Assembly (NCBI RefSeq): GCF_013283785.1
Contig: NZ_JABCPZ010000017.1
Location: 17,730-81,729 of the forward strand
Direction of reading: 5' to 3'
DNA length: 64,000 nt
Source of the DNA: Nonomuraea antri
GTDB lineage: Bacteria > Actinomycetota > Actinomycetes > Streptosporangiales > Streptosporangiaceae
Shown here: positions 42,317 to 50,645 of the stretch, in pieces
Position numbering within the stretch: position 1 is the first letter of the stretch
How the letters are laid out: every line of letters starts with the position of its first letter
The notes under the pieces: generated by a model
Told to the model about the DNA's origin: nothing
The model's database searches: none
What the model saw: only the letters and a program-made list of their open reading frames with translations
Made by a program: the position numbers and the translations under genes

Positions 42317-44818
42317 TCAGCGCATGGCCGCTTCGCGGGCCGGGGCCGGGGCGGCCCGGTGGTGCAGCTCCAGCTTGGCGCCCTCGACGTCCACGTCGGG
42401 CAGCACCCGGTCGAGCCAGCGCGGCAGCCACCACGCCTTGTCGCCGGCCAGGTGCATGACCGCCGGGATGATCAGCATGCGCACCACGAAGGCGTCCACC
42501 AGCACGCCGAAGGCCAGGGCGAAGCCGACCGGCCGGATCATCGTCATGTGGGAGAACATGAAGCCGCCGAAGACCGAGATCATGATGATCGCGGCGGCGG
42601 TGACGACGGCCCGGCCCGCCCGTACGCCCTCGGTGACCGCCTGGCGGGCGGGCGCGCCGTGCGCGTACGCCTCGCGCATCCCGGAGGTGAGGAAGAGCTG
42701 GTAGTCCATGGCGAGCCCGAACAGGATGCCCACCAGCAGGGTCGGCAGGAAGTTGAGGATCGGCGCCGGATCGGTCACGCCGAACAGGCCGCCGAGCCAG
42801 CCCCACTGGTAGACGGCCGTGACGCCGCCGAGCGCCGCGAACAGCGACAGGACGAATCCGCCGGTGGCGATGAGCGGCACCAGGATCGAGCGGAACACCA
42901 CGATCAGGATGAGCAGCGACAGGCCGACGACGACCGCGAGGTAGGCCGGCAGTGCGTCGGCCAGCTTCTCGGAGATGTCGATGTTGGCGCTGGCGCTGCC
43001 CGCGACCGACAGGGAGACCTGGTCCTGGCCGAGTTCCAGGGTGCGGCCGCGCAGGTCGTGGACGAGGTCCTCGGTGGACTCCGAGGTCGGCCCGCCGGTC
43101 GGGACGACCTGGAAGACCAGCACGGTGCCCTTGGCGTTGGCGCCGATCGGGGCGACCGCGGTGACCCCGTCGACGTCCATGAGCTGCTTGCCGAGCCCGG
43201 CCTGGGCCGGGACGAGCGCGTCACCCGCCGCGCCACGTTCGACGTCGGCGACGACGATGAGCGGCCCGTTGGCGCCGGCGCCGAACTTCTCGGTGATGGC
43301 GGCGTAGGCGCGGTACTGCGTGGAGTCGGCGGACTCGGACGCGCCGGTCGGCAGGCCGAGCCGCATCGAGGCGGCGGGCAGCGCGATGAGGGCCAGCGCG
43401 CCGACGCCGATCACGATGCGCAGCACCGCGCCGCCGACGGACATCGGCGGGGCGTGCTGCGGCGTCGCCGCGGCGTTCCCGTCGGCGGCCCCAGCAGCGG
43501 CTTCAGCGGCAGCCTCAGTGGCGGCGTTCCTGTGCCGGCGCGGGAGCAGCCGGTGCCCGAGCAGGCCGAGCAGCGCCGGGGTCATGGTCACGGTGAGCAG
43601 CACCGCGACGGCGATGGCGACGGCGCCGACGCTCCCCATCAGCGCGAGGAACGGGATGCCGGTGACGTTGAGCGCCAGCAGCGCGATGAGCACGGTGCTG
43701 CCCGCGAACACCACGGCGTTGCCGCTGGTGCCGTTGGCCAGCCCGATGGATTCGTGCACCGGCGTGCCCGCCTTCAGCTGGCGGCGGTGGCGGTGCAGGA
43801 TGAACAGCGCGTAGTCGATGCCGACGGCCAGGCCGAGCATGGCGCCCAGGATGGGCGTCACCGACGTCATCTCGATGGTCCCCGACAGGGCCATGGCCCC
43901 CGCGACGGCCACGCCCACGCCGAGGAGCGCGTTGAGTATGGGCAGACCGGCGGCCACCAGGGTGCCGGTCATGACGATGAGCACGATCGCCGCGACGACC
44001 AGGCCGACGGCCTCGCCGACGCCGCCCAGCTGCACGTCGCCCTGCATGATCTCGGCGGAGTAGTCGGCGGTGACGCCGTCGGGCAGGGCCGCGTCGATGG
44101 TCTCGGTGACGGACTTCTTGGTCTCCGGGGTGATCTCCTGCTGCGGCAGGTCGAAGACGACGGTGGCGGTGGCGGTCGAGCCGTCGGCGGAGACCGTGCG
44201 GATGTCCTCCGCCATGCTCAGCAGGTCACGTCCGACGAGCAGTTGCCGCTCCGACGTCTCCAGCGCGGCGCGCTGCCCGTCGAGCTCGGCCTGCTGGGTG
44301 TCGAGCTGGGCGAGCGCCGCCTTGAGCCGGGCGTTGGCGCCGGCCTGCTCGACGGCCGCCTCGGTCTGCGCGCGGGCCTGGTCGAGCCGCTGCTGTCCCT
44401 GGTCGAGCTGGGCCCGGCCGGCCTCGACCTTGGCCAGGCCGTCCGTGATCTTCTTCGCCTGGTCGGCGCGGGCGGCGGCGGCGGTGAACGGGTCGACGAC
44501 CTGGTCGACGCCGTCGAGTCCGGCCGCCTCGCGCAGCGCGGCGCTGACGGCCTCCCGCCGGTCGGCGGTGAGTTCGGCGCCGTTCTCCGCCCGGACGACG
44601 ACCTGGCCGGTGCCGCCGCTGGCCACCGGCAGCTCGGTCTTGAGCCGGTCGGTCACCTGCGCCGTGGGCGTGCCCGGGATGGTCATCGTGGAGCTCATGG
44701 TCCCGCCGAAGGCCAGGAAGGCGCCGACCGCCGCGACCAGCACGACGGCCCACGCGATGATCACCCGCCAGGCCCGCCGGGCGGAGAACCGGCCCAGCCG
44801 GTAGAGCAGTTCGGCCAT
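42317..44818 (-). CDS. MMPL/RND family exporter
   Basis: An 833-residue MMPL transporter. It starts at ATG 44818 (AELLYRLGRFSARRAWRVII), with helix 1 directly after; ATG 44851 is an alternative. It has the duplicated RND layout: helix 1, a large extracytoplasmic loop, helices 2-6, a second loop, helices 7-12. The first loop has an unusual coiled-coil stretch rich in Gln, Ala and Leu (DQGQQRLDQARAQTEAAVEQ). Conserved MMPL segments include LGLAVGIDYALFILHRHR and ILFGLAMDYQLFLTSGMREA. It is divergent from a TetR repressor with operator-like sites between them, so it is probably a drug- or lipid-inducible efflux pump. Confidence 0.87.
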   Translation of the reverse strand: MAELLYRLGRFSARRAWRVIIAWAVVLVAAVGAFLAFGGTMSSTMTIPGTPTAQVTDRLKTELPVASGGTGQVVVRAENGAELTADRREAVSAALREAAGLDGVDQVVDPFTAAAARADQAKKITDGLAKVEAGRAQLDQGQQRLDQARAQTEAAVEQAGANARLKAALAQLDTQQAELDGQRAALETSERQLLVGRDLLSMAEDIRTVSADGSTATATVVFDLPQQEITPETKKSVTETIDAALPDGVTADYSAEIMQGDVQLGGVGEAVGLVVAAIVLIVMTGTLVAAGLPILNALLGVGVAVAGAMALSGTIEMTSVTPILGAMLGLAVGIDYALFILHRHRRQLKAGTPVHESIGLANGTSGNAVVFAGSTVLIALLALNVTGIPFLALMGSVGAVAIAVAVLLTVTMTPALLGLLGHRLLPRRHRNAATEAAAEAAAGAADGNAAATPQHAPPMSVGGAVLRIVIGVGALALIALPAASMRLGLPTGASESADSTQYRAYAAITEKFGAGANGPLIVVADVERGAAGDALVPAQAGLGKQLMDVDGVTAVAPIGANAKGTVLVFQVVPTGGPTSESTEDLVHDLRGRTLELGQDQVSLSVAGSASANIDISEKLADALPAYLAVVVGLSLLILIVVFRSILVPLIATGGFVLSLFAALGGVTAVYQWGWLGGLFGVTDPAPILNFLPTLLVGILFGLAMDYQLFLTSGMREAYAHGAPARQAVTEGVRAGRAVVTAAAIIMISVFGGFMFSHMTMIRPVGFALAFGVLVDAFVVRMLIIPAVMHLAGDKAWWLPRWLDRVLPDVDVEGAKLELHHRAAPAPAREAAMR

Positions 44819-44855
44819 CGAGGACTCGCTTTCTGGTGCTGGGGCGGGCATGCAA

Positions 44856-44964
44856 GTAAGCGGATAGCGCGTATCCGATTTGGCAGTCTAGTGAGAAGTG
44901 GATAGCGATCATCCGTTCTCGCCGGGCACGCGGGCTGTGATGTTGATCCCACCTATCCGCTTAC
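44856..44964. promoter_or_regulatory. Three GGATA/TATCC operator-like sites between mmpL and tetR
   Basis: CGGATA-5 nt-TATCCG (44861-44877) is a perfect dyad. GGAT...ATCC recurs at 44900-44914 (GGATAGCGATCATCC). A third half-site TATCCGCTTAC (44954-44964) is the exact complement of GTAAGCGGATA (44856-44866). The sites lie near both start codons, so one repressor could shut both genes. Confidence 0.6.
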
Positions 44965-44980
44965 CGGTACGCTGGGCCCC

Positions 44981-45655
44981 GTGACGCCGCCACCCGACTC
45001 CGCCCAGGGTCCGGCGCGGCGTGGCGGCCTGCGCCGCGATGCCGAGCGCAACCGGGATCGCATCGTGCGCGCCGCCCAGGAGCTCTTCGCCGAGCGCGGC
45101 CTGGCCGTCGGCTTCAACGAGGTCGCACACCACGCCGGTGTCGGCGTCGGCACCGTGTACCGGCGCTTCGCCGACAAGGAGGAGCTCATGCACGCGGCGC
45201 TGGAAGAGCCGCTGAGTGAGCTGGCGCAGGTCGCGCAGCGGGCCGGCGAGGCCGAGCGGGCCTGGGACGGCCTCGAACTCCTCCTCGGGCGCATCACCGG
45301 GCTCCTGGTCGACAACCTCGGGCTGCGCGACGTGGCGCTCGGCGGCGGCGGCTGGCACCTGGGCAGGGCCGCCGCGGAACGCGTGGCCGAGGTGATGCAG
45401 CACCTGCTGGAGCGGGCGCGGGCCGAGGGCGACCTGCGCGAGGGCGTCGGCGGCGACGACGTGGTGATGATCCTCTGGCTGGTCACCGACCTGGCGCAAC
45501 ATTCCGTCCAGGTCCACCCCGCGCTGTATCGCCGCTACCTGCAGGTCACGCTCGACGGGCTGCGGGCCCGTCCTGGGCAGACGCCGCTGGTGGAGCCGCC
45601 CAGCGAGCAGCAGACGCTGACGATCTGCCGCCGCTGGGCCGGCGCGCCCCTCTGA
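44981..45655 (+). CDS. TetR/AcrR family regulator of the MMPL exporter
   Basis: A 224-residue TetR repressor with GTG start. The HTH runs from IVRAAQELFAERGLAVGFNE to VAHHAGVGVGTVYRRFADKE. The C-terminal domain is of the TetR_C common in actinobacterial efflux regulators. It is divergent from the MMPL gene, and the repeated GGATA/TATCC sites lie between them; control of the exporter is a strong inference. It is convergent with the last gene of the contractile injection cluster. Confidence 0.87.
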   Translation: MTPPPDSAQGPARRGGLRRDAERNRDRIVRAAQELFAERGLAVGFNEVAHHAGVGVGTVYRRFADKEELMHAALEEPLSELAQVAQRAGEAERAWDGLELLLGRITGLLVDNLGLRDVALGGGGWHLGRAAAERVAEVMQHLLERARAEGDLREGVGGDDVVMILWLVTDLAQHSVQVHPALYRRYLQVTLDGLRARPGQTPLVEPPSEQQTLTICRRWAGAPL

Positions 45656-45673
45656 CCGGCGCCGGGGCGCGCC
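45641..45673. terminator. Terminator-like hairpin between tetR and the injection-system cluster
   Basis: GGCGCGCCCC (45641-45650) and GGGGCGCGCC (45664-45673) are perfect 10-bp arms with a 13-nt loop. The hairpin overlaps the tetR stop codon and ends 10 bases from the end of the convergent cluster. It could end transcripts from both sides. Confidence 0.5.
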
Positions 45674-45683
45674 GCTCCGCGTC

Positions 45684-46712
45684 CTAGCGTGGGACGACCA
45701 CGGTCAGGACGCGGTTGCCGCCCAGGAAGCCGCCCCGCCGGTCGAGCTGGTTGACGTCGAAGGCGCGCACCTCGCCGGGACGTCCGTCGGTCGCCGTCAG
45801 GAGCGTCACCGGCACCCGCTCGCCCGGGCCGATGACGATGCGGTGCTGGGGTCCCGACCCGCCCGGGCTGATCAGGTCGAGGTGCCTGACCGGGCCGTCG
45901 GCGGGCCGCAGCGGGATCGGCTCGCGGCCGAACTCCCCGGACAGCGCCAGTTCGCCGCCCTCGCGCAGCATCCGCCGCTCGATCGGCTCGTCCGGCGGCT
46001 CGCCGTCCGGCCTGATCTCGTGGCCGTCGCGCATGAGCCTGACCACCTCGCTGGACAGCAGTTGCTCCCGCTCCAGCGGCCCGAACGCCTCCTCGGGCGG
46101 CAGCTCCCTCACCATCAGCGTGAAGACCTGCTCCTCCTCGCCCGGGTTGAGCGCGCGCAGCGTGAGCGAGCCCTCCTCGCCCCCGCCGGGCACCCGCAGC
46201 AGCCCGATGTTCCGCTGCGCGTGGTGCTGGTTCCCGGCCGGGTCGAGGAAGCCGAACGACTCGGGCTTGCCCTCCACGTCGCCCAGCTCGACGTAGACGT
46301 TGGCGGCGATGCACACGTGCCCGGAGTTCGGGTCGTTGCTGTTGATCAGATCCGCGGGGACGGGGGTCCACGCGATCTGGGCCGTGCCCGGCGCGCCGGC
46401 GGAGACCCCGTTGAGCGTCACCGCGTTGCCCATGTTCCCTCCCGCGCTGCCCGAGGTCAGCACCGCGGCGGGCCCGATCCCGCCGACCGTGTAGTCGCAG
46501 ACCCAGACCTGCACCGTGACGTTGGCCTTCGGCTCGACCGACATGCTGTCCACGCGGACGTTGATGGTGTTCCGCACCCCGACCTTGGCCGTCGACAGGT
46601 CGATGCCGCCGGTCAGCCAGATCGAGGGGGTCACCCAGAAGTGGATCCCCTGGGGGACGGGCCGCTTGCCGGTGTCGGACAGGGCGTACTTGACGAAGAG
46701 GTCATTGGCCAT
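45684..46712 (-). CDS. Beta-rich distal protein of the contractile injection cluster
   Basis: A 342-residue protein, last gene of the cluster. It begins MANDLFVKYALSDTGKRPVP and has a strand-rich N-terminal half with Ig/CARDB-like spacing (RNTINVRVDSMSVEPKANVT, QVWVCDYTV), then a Pro/Glu-rich middle and a final beta part. No signal peptide or membrane helix is seen. It lies 13 bases after the 202-residue gene. At this position in P2-type modules one expects fibre or adhesin genes, so a surface-binding or baseplate-decorating role is likely, but it is inference. Confidence 0.6.
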   Translation of the reverse strand: MANDLFVKYALSDTGKRPVPQGIHFWVTPSIWLTGGIDLSTAKVGVRNTINVRVDSMSVEPKANVTVQVWVCDYTVGGIGPAAVLTSGSAGGNMGNAVTLNGVSAGAPGTAQIAWTPVPADLINSNDPNSGHVCIAANVYVELGDVEGKPESFGFLDPAGNQHHAQRNIGLLRVPGGGEEGSLTLRALNPGEEEQVFTLMVRELPPEEAFGPLEREQLLSSEVVRLMRDGHEIRPDGEPPDEPIERRMLREGGELALSGEFGREPIPLRPADGPVRHLDLISPGGSGPQHRIVIGPGERVPVTLLTATDGRPGEVRAFDVNQLDRRGGFLGGNRVLTVVVPR

Positions 46713-46725
46713 GGTGTCGCTCCCT

Positions 46726-47334
46726 TCAGCGAAGGACGTAGGTGATCTGGAAGGCGGCCAGGCTCACCTGGCTCACGGAGCCGAGCAGGGCACTGTTCAG
46801 GTCGGCCGTGAGGTAGTAGCGGAACTGCTCGTCGTCGACCTTGGCGATCTCCGAGGACGGCGCGGCCACGGAGACGTCGAACGGCCCCGCCGGGGCCATC
46901 ATCCCGACGACGATCTCGGCGGCGGCCACCGCCGCCAGCCCCTGCCGGCGCAGCGCGACGGTGAGGTTGCCCGAGTCCTTCTGCCCGATCACGCGCAGCG
47001 CCTGGATCAGGCTGCCGTGCGGGAGCGCTACGGCCTGCATGCCGCCCGCGGCAGTCTCCCCCGTCCCTTTGACCGCGCCGCCGTGGACGTGCGTCCAGGC
47101 GGTGGTGGTGGTCACCAGGGCCGGGGTGAGCGTGAGCTTGACCGGCCTGGCCGGCGGCTGCGACAGGGCGTCCAGGGTGTCGGAGACCTCGCCGACGATC
47201 TCGGAGAGCCGCTCGAACTCCGCCTCGATGGTGGCGAAGCGCAGGTTGAACCCGTTGTCACCGCCAGCGGAGACCCGGTCGATGCCGTCGGTCCACGGCG
47301 TCGGGTGGAACTTGGGCGTGTACTCGATGCTCAT
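46726..47334 (-). CDS. Putative tail-fibre-like protein of the injection cluster
   Basis: A 202-residue protein starting at ATG 47334, overlapping the end of the 1104-residue gene by ATGA. It is easily overlooked because its frame stays open far upstream. The N-terminal part has a probable trimer-forming heptad stretch (LRFATIEAEFERLSEIVGEV), followed by about 130 beta-rich residues with small-residue turns. This coiled-coil then beta-domain plan is typical of short phage fibres. Its location after the gpI-like gene fits gpH-type fibres. Confidence 0.65.
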   Translation of the reverse strand: MSIEYTPKFHPTPWTDGIDRVSAGGDNGFNLRFATIEAEFERLSEIVGEVSDTLDALSQPPARPVKLTLTPALVTTTTAWTHVHGGAVKGTGETAAGGMQAVALPHGSLIQALRVIGQKDSGNLTVALRRQGLAAVAAAEIVVGMMAPAGPFDVSVAAPSSEIAKVDDEQFRYYLTADLNSALLGSVSQVSLAAFQITYVLR

Positions 47335-50300
47335 GGGGCTCCTCGTCGCGGGCGCGGCCCTCGGGCGCGGAAGTCGGGATAGGTGTAGCCGGGGAAGACG
47401 CCGAGTGGGTCGTCCTTCAGCTCGGCCACGTGCTCGCGGATCGCCCCGGTGTCCACCTCCACGCCGATCGGGTGCAGCGCGTTGAGCACGTTCATGATCA
47501 GGTCGTACCGGTCCTTGCTGATGACGGCGTGCGCGAGCTCCGGGACCGGCTCGACCCGCAGGGTGCGGGGCGGGACCCCGTCGGGCCACTGGTAGGCGGC
47601 CAGGACCCGGACGGCCGCCGTGGCGGTCAGCCGCGTGACGGGCGCGGTGGTGCTGGTCAGGGTGGCGGCGGGTCCCGCCGTCCAGGTGAGCCGCTCGCCG
47701 TGGCCGCTGCCCAGGGGCCAGACGGTGGCGACGCCGCCGCCGTCGGCCACGGCGATGCCGTCCCCGCACGCGACGTAGGCCCGCTCGTCGTCGGCCGCCA
47801 CCGCGCCGCCTGCCCACGTGGTCGCGTCGAGCGGCAGGCGGACGGAGGCGCGGGCGGCGCCGTCGGGCTCCCGCAGGTGGAGCCGGCCACCGGCGGTGTC
47901 GGTCACGTACAGGGTGGCGCCGCCGAAGGCGAGGCGGGCCGGGAGGCGGCCGAGGTCGGTGAAGGTGGCGGTCACGGTGGCGGTGGCGGCGTCGATGACG
48001 TGCAGCCCGGCGACCGGCCGGACGGTCACGGCGTACACCCGGCCCGCGACGGCCAGCACGTCCGACGCGGGCCCGCCGAGGTCGAGGCTCGCGGTGGTGT
48101 CCAGGGTGCCCGGGTCCAGGACGACGATCTCGCCGGACGCCAGCGCGGCCCACACGCCCGTGCCGGTGGCGTCGATCGCGGTGGGGACGTCGCCGAGCGG
48201 AACCGTCCTGGTGACGGCGTCCCCGTCGATCTCGGCCAGGCTGCCGTCGCGCAGTGCGGCGTACACCACGGCGGCGCCGGCGCGCGCGGCCAGATCGACG
48301 GGCGCGGACGGCAGGTCCACGGTGCGGGCGACCGCGCCGGAGTCGACGACGGTGACGGTGCCGCCCGCGTCCGCCGTGCACACCAGCGGCCCGGCGACGG
48401 CGACCGCGACGGGCGCGACACCGGCCTTCACCGCGCCGGTCACCCGGCCGGAGCCGGTGGCGACGAAGGAGACCGAGTCGGTGCCCGCGTTGGCGGTGAC
48501 CAGCGTGGCGCCCAGCAGGGCGAGTGCCGCGGGCCGGGCGCGGGGCGAGACCTCCAGCGCCACGCTCTCGCCCGGCTCCACCCTGGACGGGCCGCGCACC
48601 ACCAGCCCCTCCCCCGGCCCGCACGCGGCCCTGATCACCGTTCCCGCGTTGGTGACCTGGGCGAACCCCGCCGCGTACGCCAGCGCGCCCAGCCGTTCCA
48701 CGGTGGTGCCCTGGCCGGGTTCGAGTTCGAGCACCCGGCCGGCCCGCTCCAGCGGTTCCGCGCCGCCCGGCCGCCAGGCCGCCACCACCCGGACCGGCGA
48801 GACGAGGTCGAGCAACCGGCGTAACCGGGCCGCCACCTGCGGCTGCATCCGGCGGGAGCCCGCTCCCCCGGCGAAGACCGCGCGCGGGTCGGTCACGGTC
48901 TCCAGGTAGAGGGGATCGTGGAAGCCGTCATCTTCGGCGCCGCCGCGGCGGATCGTCGCGCCGGGCGCCAGGGTGTCCAGGCCGATGGCGAGCGGGCGGA
49001 CGGCGTCCAGCACGGGCGCGGACCGCGTGCCCGAGGCGTCGGCGGCCGGGGTGAGCACCGCCCGCACCTCGACCGCGCCCGCCCGGTCGGCGCGCAGCGT
49101 GGCGACGGGCCCGCGGTCGCCGGCCACGAGCGTGGCGTGCCCGCCGCCGCAGTCCACCGTGTACCAGGTGACCCGCGCGCCGGGCGGCGGTTCCGGCCGG
49201 ACGGTGAGCCTCAGTGTCTGCCCGGCCAGCAGGTCGAACCCGTGTTCCGGGGTCGCGGTCCCGCCGGGCAGGTCGCCGATCAGCAGCGGCGGCGGCGCGG
49301 CGGTGTCCCCCGTCGTGAGCTCCAGGCCGCCGGAGACCGTGCGCGCGTTGGCGTCGATCACCTGGAGGGGCGCGGCGATCCCCTCGATGGGGCCGACCGC
49401 GTCGTTGAGCGCGTCGCGCAGCCCGGCGGGGGTGGGCAGCGTCCACCGCTGGAAGATCCGCAACCTGCGCCGGTAGCCGTCGTCGTGCTCGCCGAGCACG
49501 GGCGAGAAGCCGGTCCTGGGCAGCCCGGAGATGCGTACCTCGTCGAGCACGCCGGTGAAGCCGCCGCCGATGATCAGCGGTGCGGCGCTGGTGATCGAGC
49601 CCAGGGCGCCGAGCGGGGCGAAGGCGGCGAGCGTGCCGTCGACGTGCAGGCGGGCCTGGCCGGCGGCCCTGTCGACGACCGCGGCGAGATGGGTGAACCG
49701 GCCCGGTTCCAGCGGCTGGTCGGCGTAGAGGGTGAGCGGGCCGGCGCCGTCGGAGAGCAGGAGCCGGACGTTGCGCGGGATCCCGCGCCCGAACTCGCCG
49801 TAGGACAGCGCCCAGCCGGCGCCGTCGTGCTTGGCCAGCAGGTCGCCGTGGTCGGCGGGGACGCCGGCCGGGCGGGCGAAGCACTCGGCCGTCAGCGAGG
49901 GCACGTCGAACGCCGGATGGTCGGGCACGGTGATCGACGAGCCGCCGGCGAAGGCGAACCCGGCACCGAAGCGGCCGACCGCGCCCGGGGTGGCGGTCAC
50001 GGCCGACGGCTGGTGCCCCGGCCCGCCGTACAGCGGCATGGCGTCTTCCGGCACGGCGTCGTCGAGGTGGTACAGCGCGATGGTGCCCGGCTCGAACGCG
50101 TAAGGCAGCGGCGGGAACCTCGGCACGCTGAGCCCGTGTCCGATGAGGTCGAGCGTGCGCCCGGCCGCGTGCTCCAGCCGAGTTCTCGCCCCGACCCCGG
50201 CCAGGTGGGCACGCAGCAGGTCGCGTTCCGCACCGATCACCCACAGCAGCCTGGCCAGGGTGCCGAGCAGCGCGTGCGCCCGCCACCAGCCGCCGGCCCG

Positions 50301-50645
50301 CCCGCCGGGCGCGGGGGTCATGGTGAGCGAGGTCAGCCGGTCCGCGGCGGCGAACGTGCCGGGGAGCATGAACGACGTGCCCGGCGGTGTGCCCGCGGGC
50401 ACGGCCACTTGGACGTCGCCGCCGGTGTGGGTGATCCGCACCGTGACCGCCTCGGCGATCTCCCGCCTGGCCACGATCACGTACGCGGGCGCCGGGTCGC
50501 CGCCGAAGCGGGCGGCGTGCTCGGCGAAGTCGTACGGCTCGAACGCGTCGGCGTCCGGCACGAAGGGCAGCGGCAGCCGGTCGGCGCCGCGCTGGAACGG
50601 CGCGGTCAGGCGGGCGGCCATCCGGTCCGGGGCGAAGGCGGTCAC
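47331..50645 (-). CDS. gpI-like baseplate protein with LamG and beta-propeller modules
   Basis: A 1104-residue composite. Residues about 110-165 resemble P2 gpI-type baseplate proteins (HALLGTLARLLWVIGAERDL), and the C-terminus repeats that theme (DRYDLIMNVLNALHPIGVEV). Between them are a LamG/concanavalin-like domain (about 185-370; GTIALYHLDDAVPED, VLDEVRISGLPR), an Ig-like stretch (about 450-545), a second gpI-like segment (about 590-680) and 300 residues of 40-residue beta-propeller repeats (LLGATLVTANAGTDSVSFVA, VAGRVYAVTVRPVAG). Attaching lectin-like and propeller modules to the baseplate wedge suggests target recognition. The start overlaps gpJ by ATGA. Confidence 0.72.
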   Translation of the reverse strand: MTAFAPDRMAARLTAPFQRGADRLPLPFVPDADAFEPYDFAEHAARFGGDPAPAYVIVARREIAEAVTVRITHTGGDVQVAVPAGTPPGTSFMLPGTFAAADRLTSLTMTPAPGGRAGGWWRAHALLGTLARLLWVIGAERDLLRAHLAGVGARTRLEHAAGRTLDLIGHGLSVPRFPPLPYAFEPGTIALYHLDDAVPEDAMPLYGGPGHQPSAVTATPGAVGRFGAGFAFAGGSSITVPDHPAFDVPSLTAECFARPAGVPADHGDLLAKHDGAGWALSYGEFGRGIPRNVRLLLSDGAGPLTLYADQPLEPGRFTHLAAVVDRAAGQARLHVDGTLAAFAPLGALGSITSAAPLIIGGGFTGVLDEVRISGLPRTGFSPVLGEHDDGYRRRLRIFQRWTLPTPAGLRDALNDAVGPIEGIAAPLQVIDANARTVSGGLELTTGDTAAPPPLLIGDLPGGTATPEHGFDLLAGQTLRLTVRPEPPPGARVTWYTVDCGGGHATLVAGDRGPVATLRADRAGAVEVRAVLTPAADASGTRSAPVLDAVRPLAIGLDTLAPGATIRRGGAEDDGFHDPLYLETVTDPRAVFAGGAGSRRMQPQVAARLRRLLDLVSPVRVVAAWRPGGAEPLERAGRVLELEPGQGTTVERLGALAYAAGFAQVTNAGTVIRAACGPGEGLVVRGPSRVEPGESVALEVSPRARPAALALLGATLVTANAGTDSVSFVATGSGRVTGAVKAGVAPVAVAVAGPLVCTADAGGTVTVVDSGAVARTVDLPSAPVDLAARAGAAVVYAALRDGSLAEIDGDAVTRTVPLGDVPTAIDATGTGVWAALASGEIVVLDPGTLDTTASLDLGGPASDVLAVAGRVYAVTVRPVAGLHVIDAATATVTATFTDLGRLPARLAFGGATLYVTDTAGGRLHLREPDGAARASVRLPLDATTWAGGAVAADDERAYVACGDGIAVADGGGVATVWPLGSGHGERLTWTAGPAATLTSTTAPVTRLTATAAVRVLAAYQWPDGVPPRTLRVEPVPELAHAVISKDRYDLIMNVLNALHPIGVEVDTGAIREHVAELKDDPLGVFPGYTYPDFRARGPRPRRGAP

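Noticed and set aside
42359..44905. An 848-residue plus-strand frame
   Set aside because: His/Gly/Arg-rich shadow antisense to the MMPL gene, with no domain pattern.
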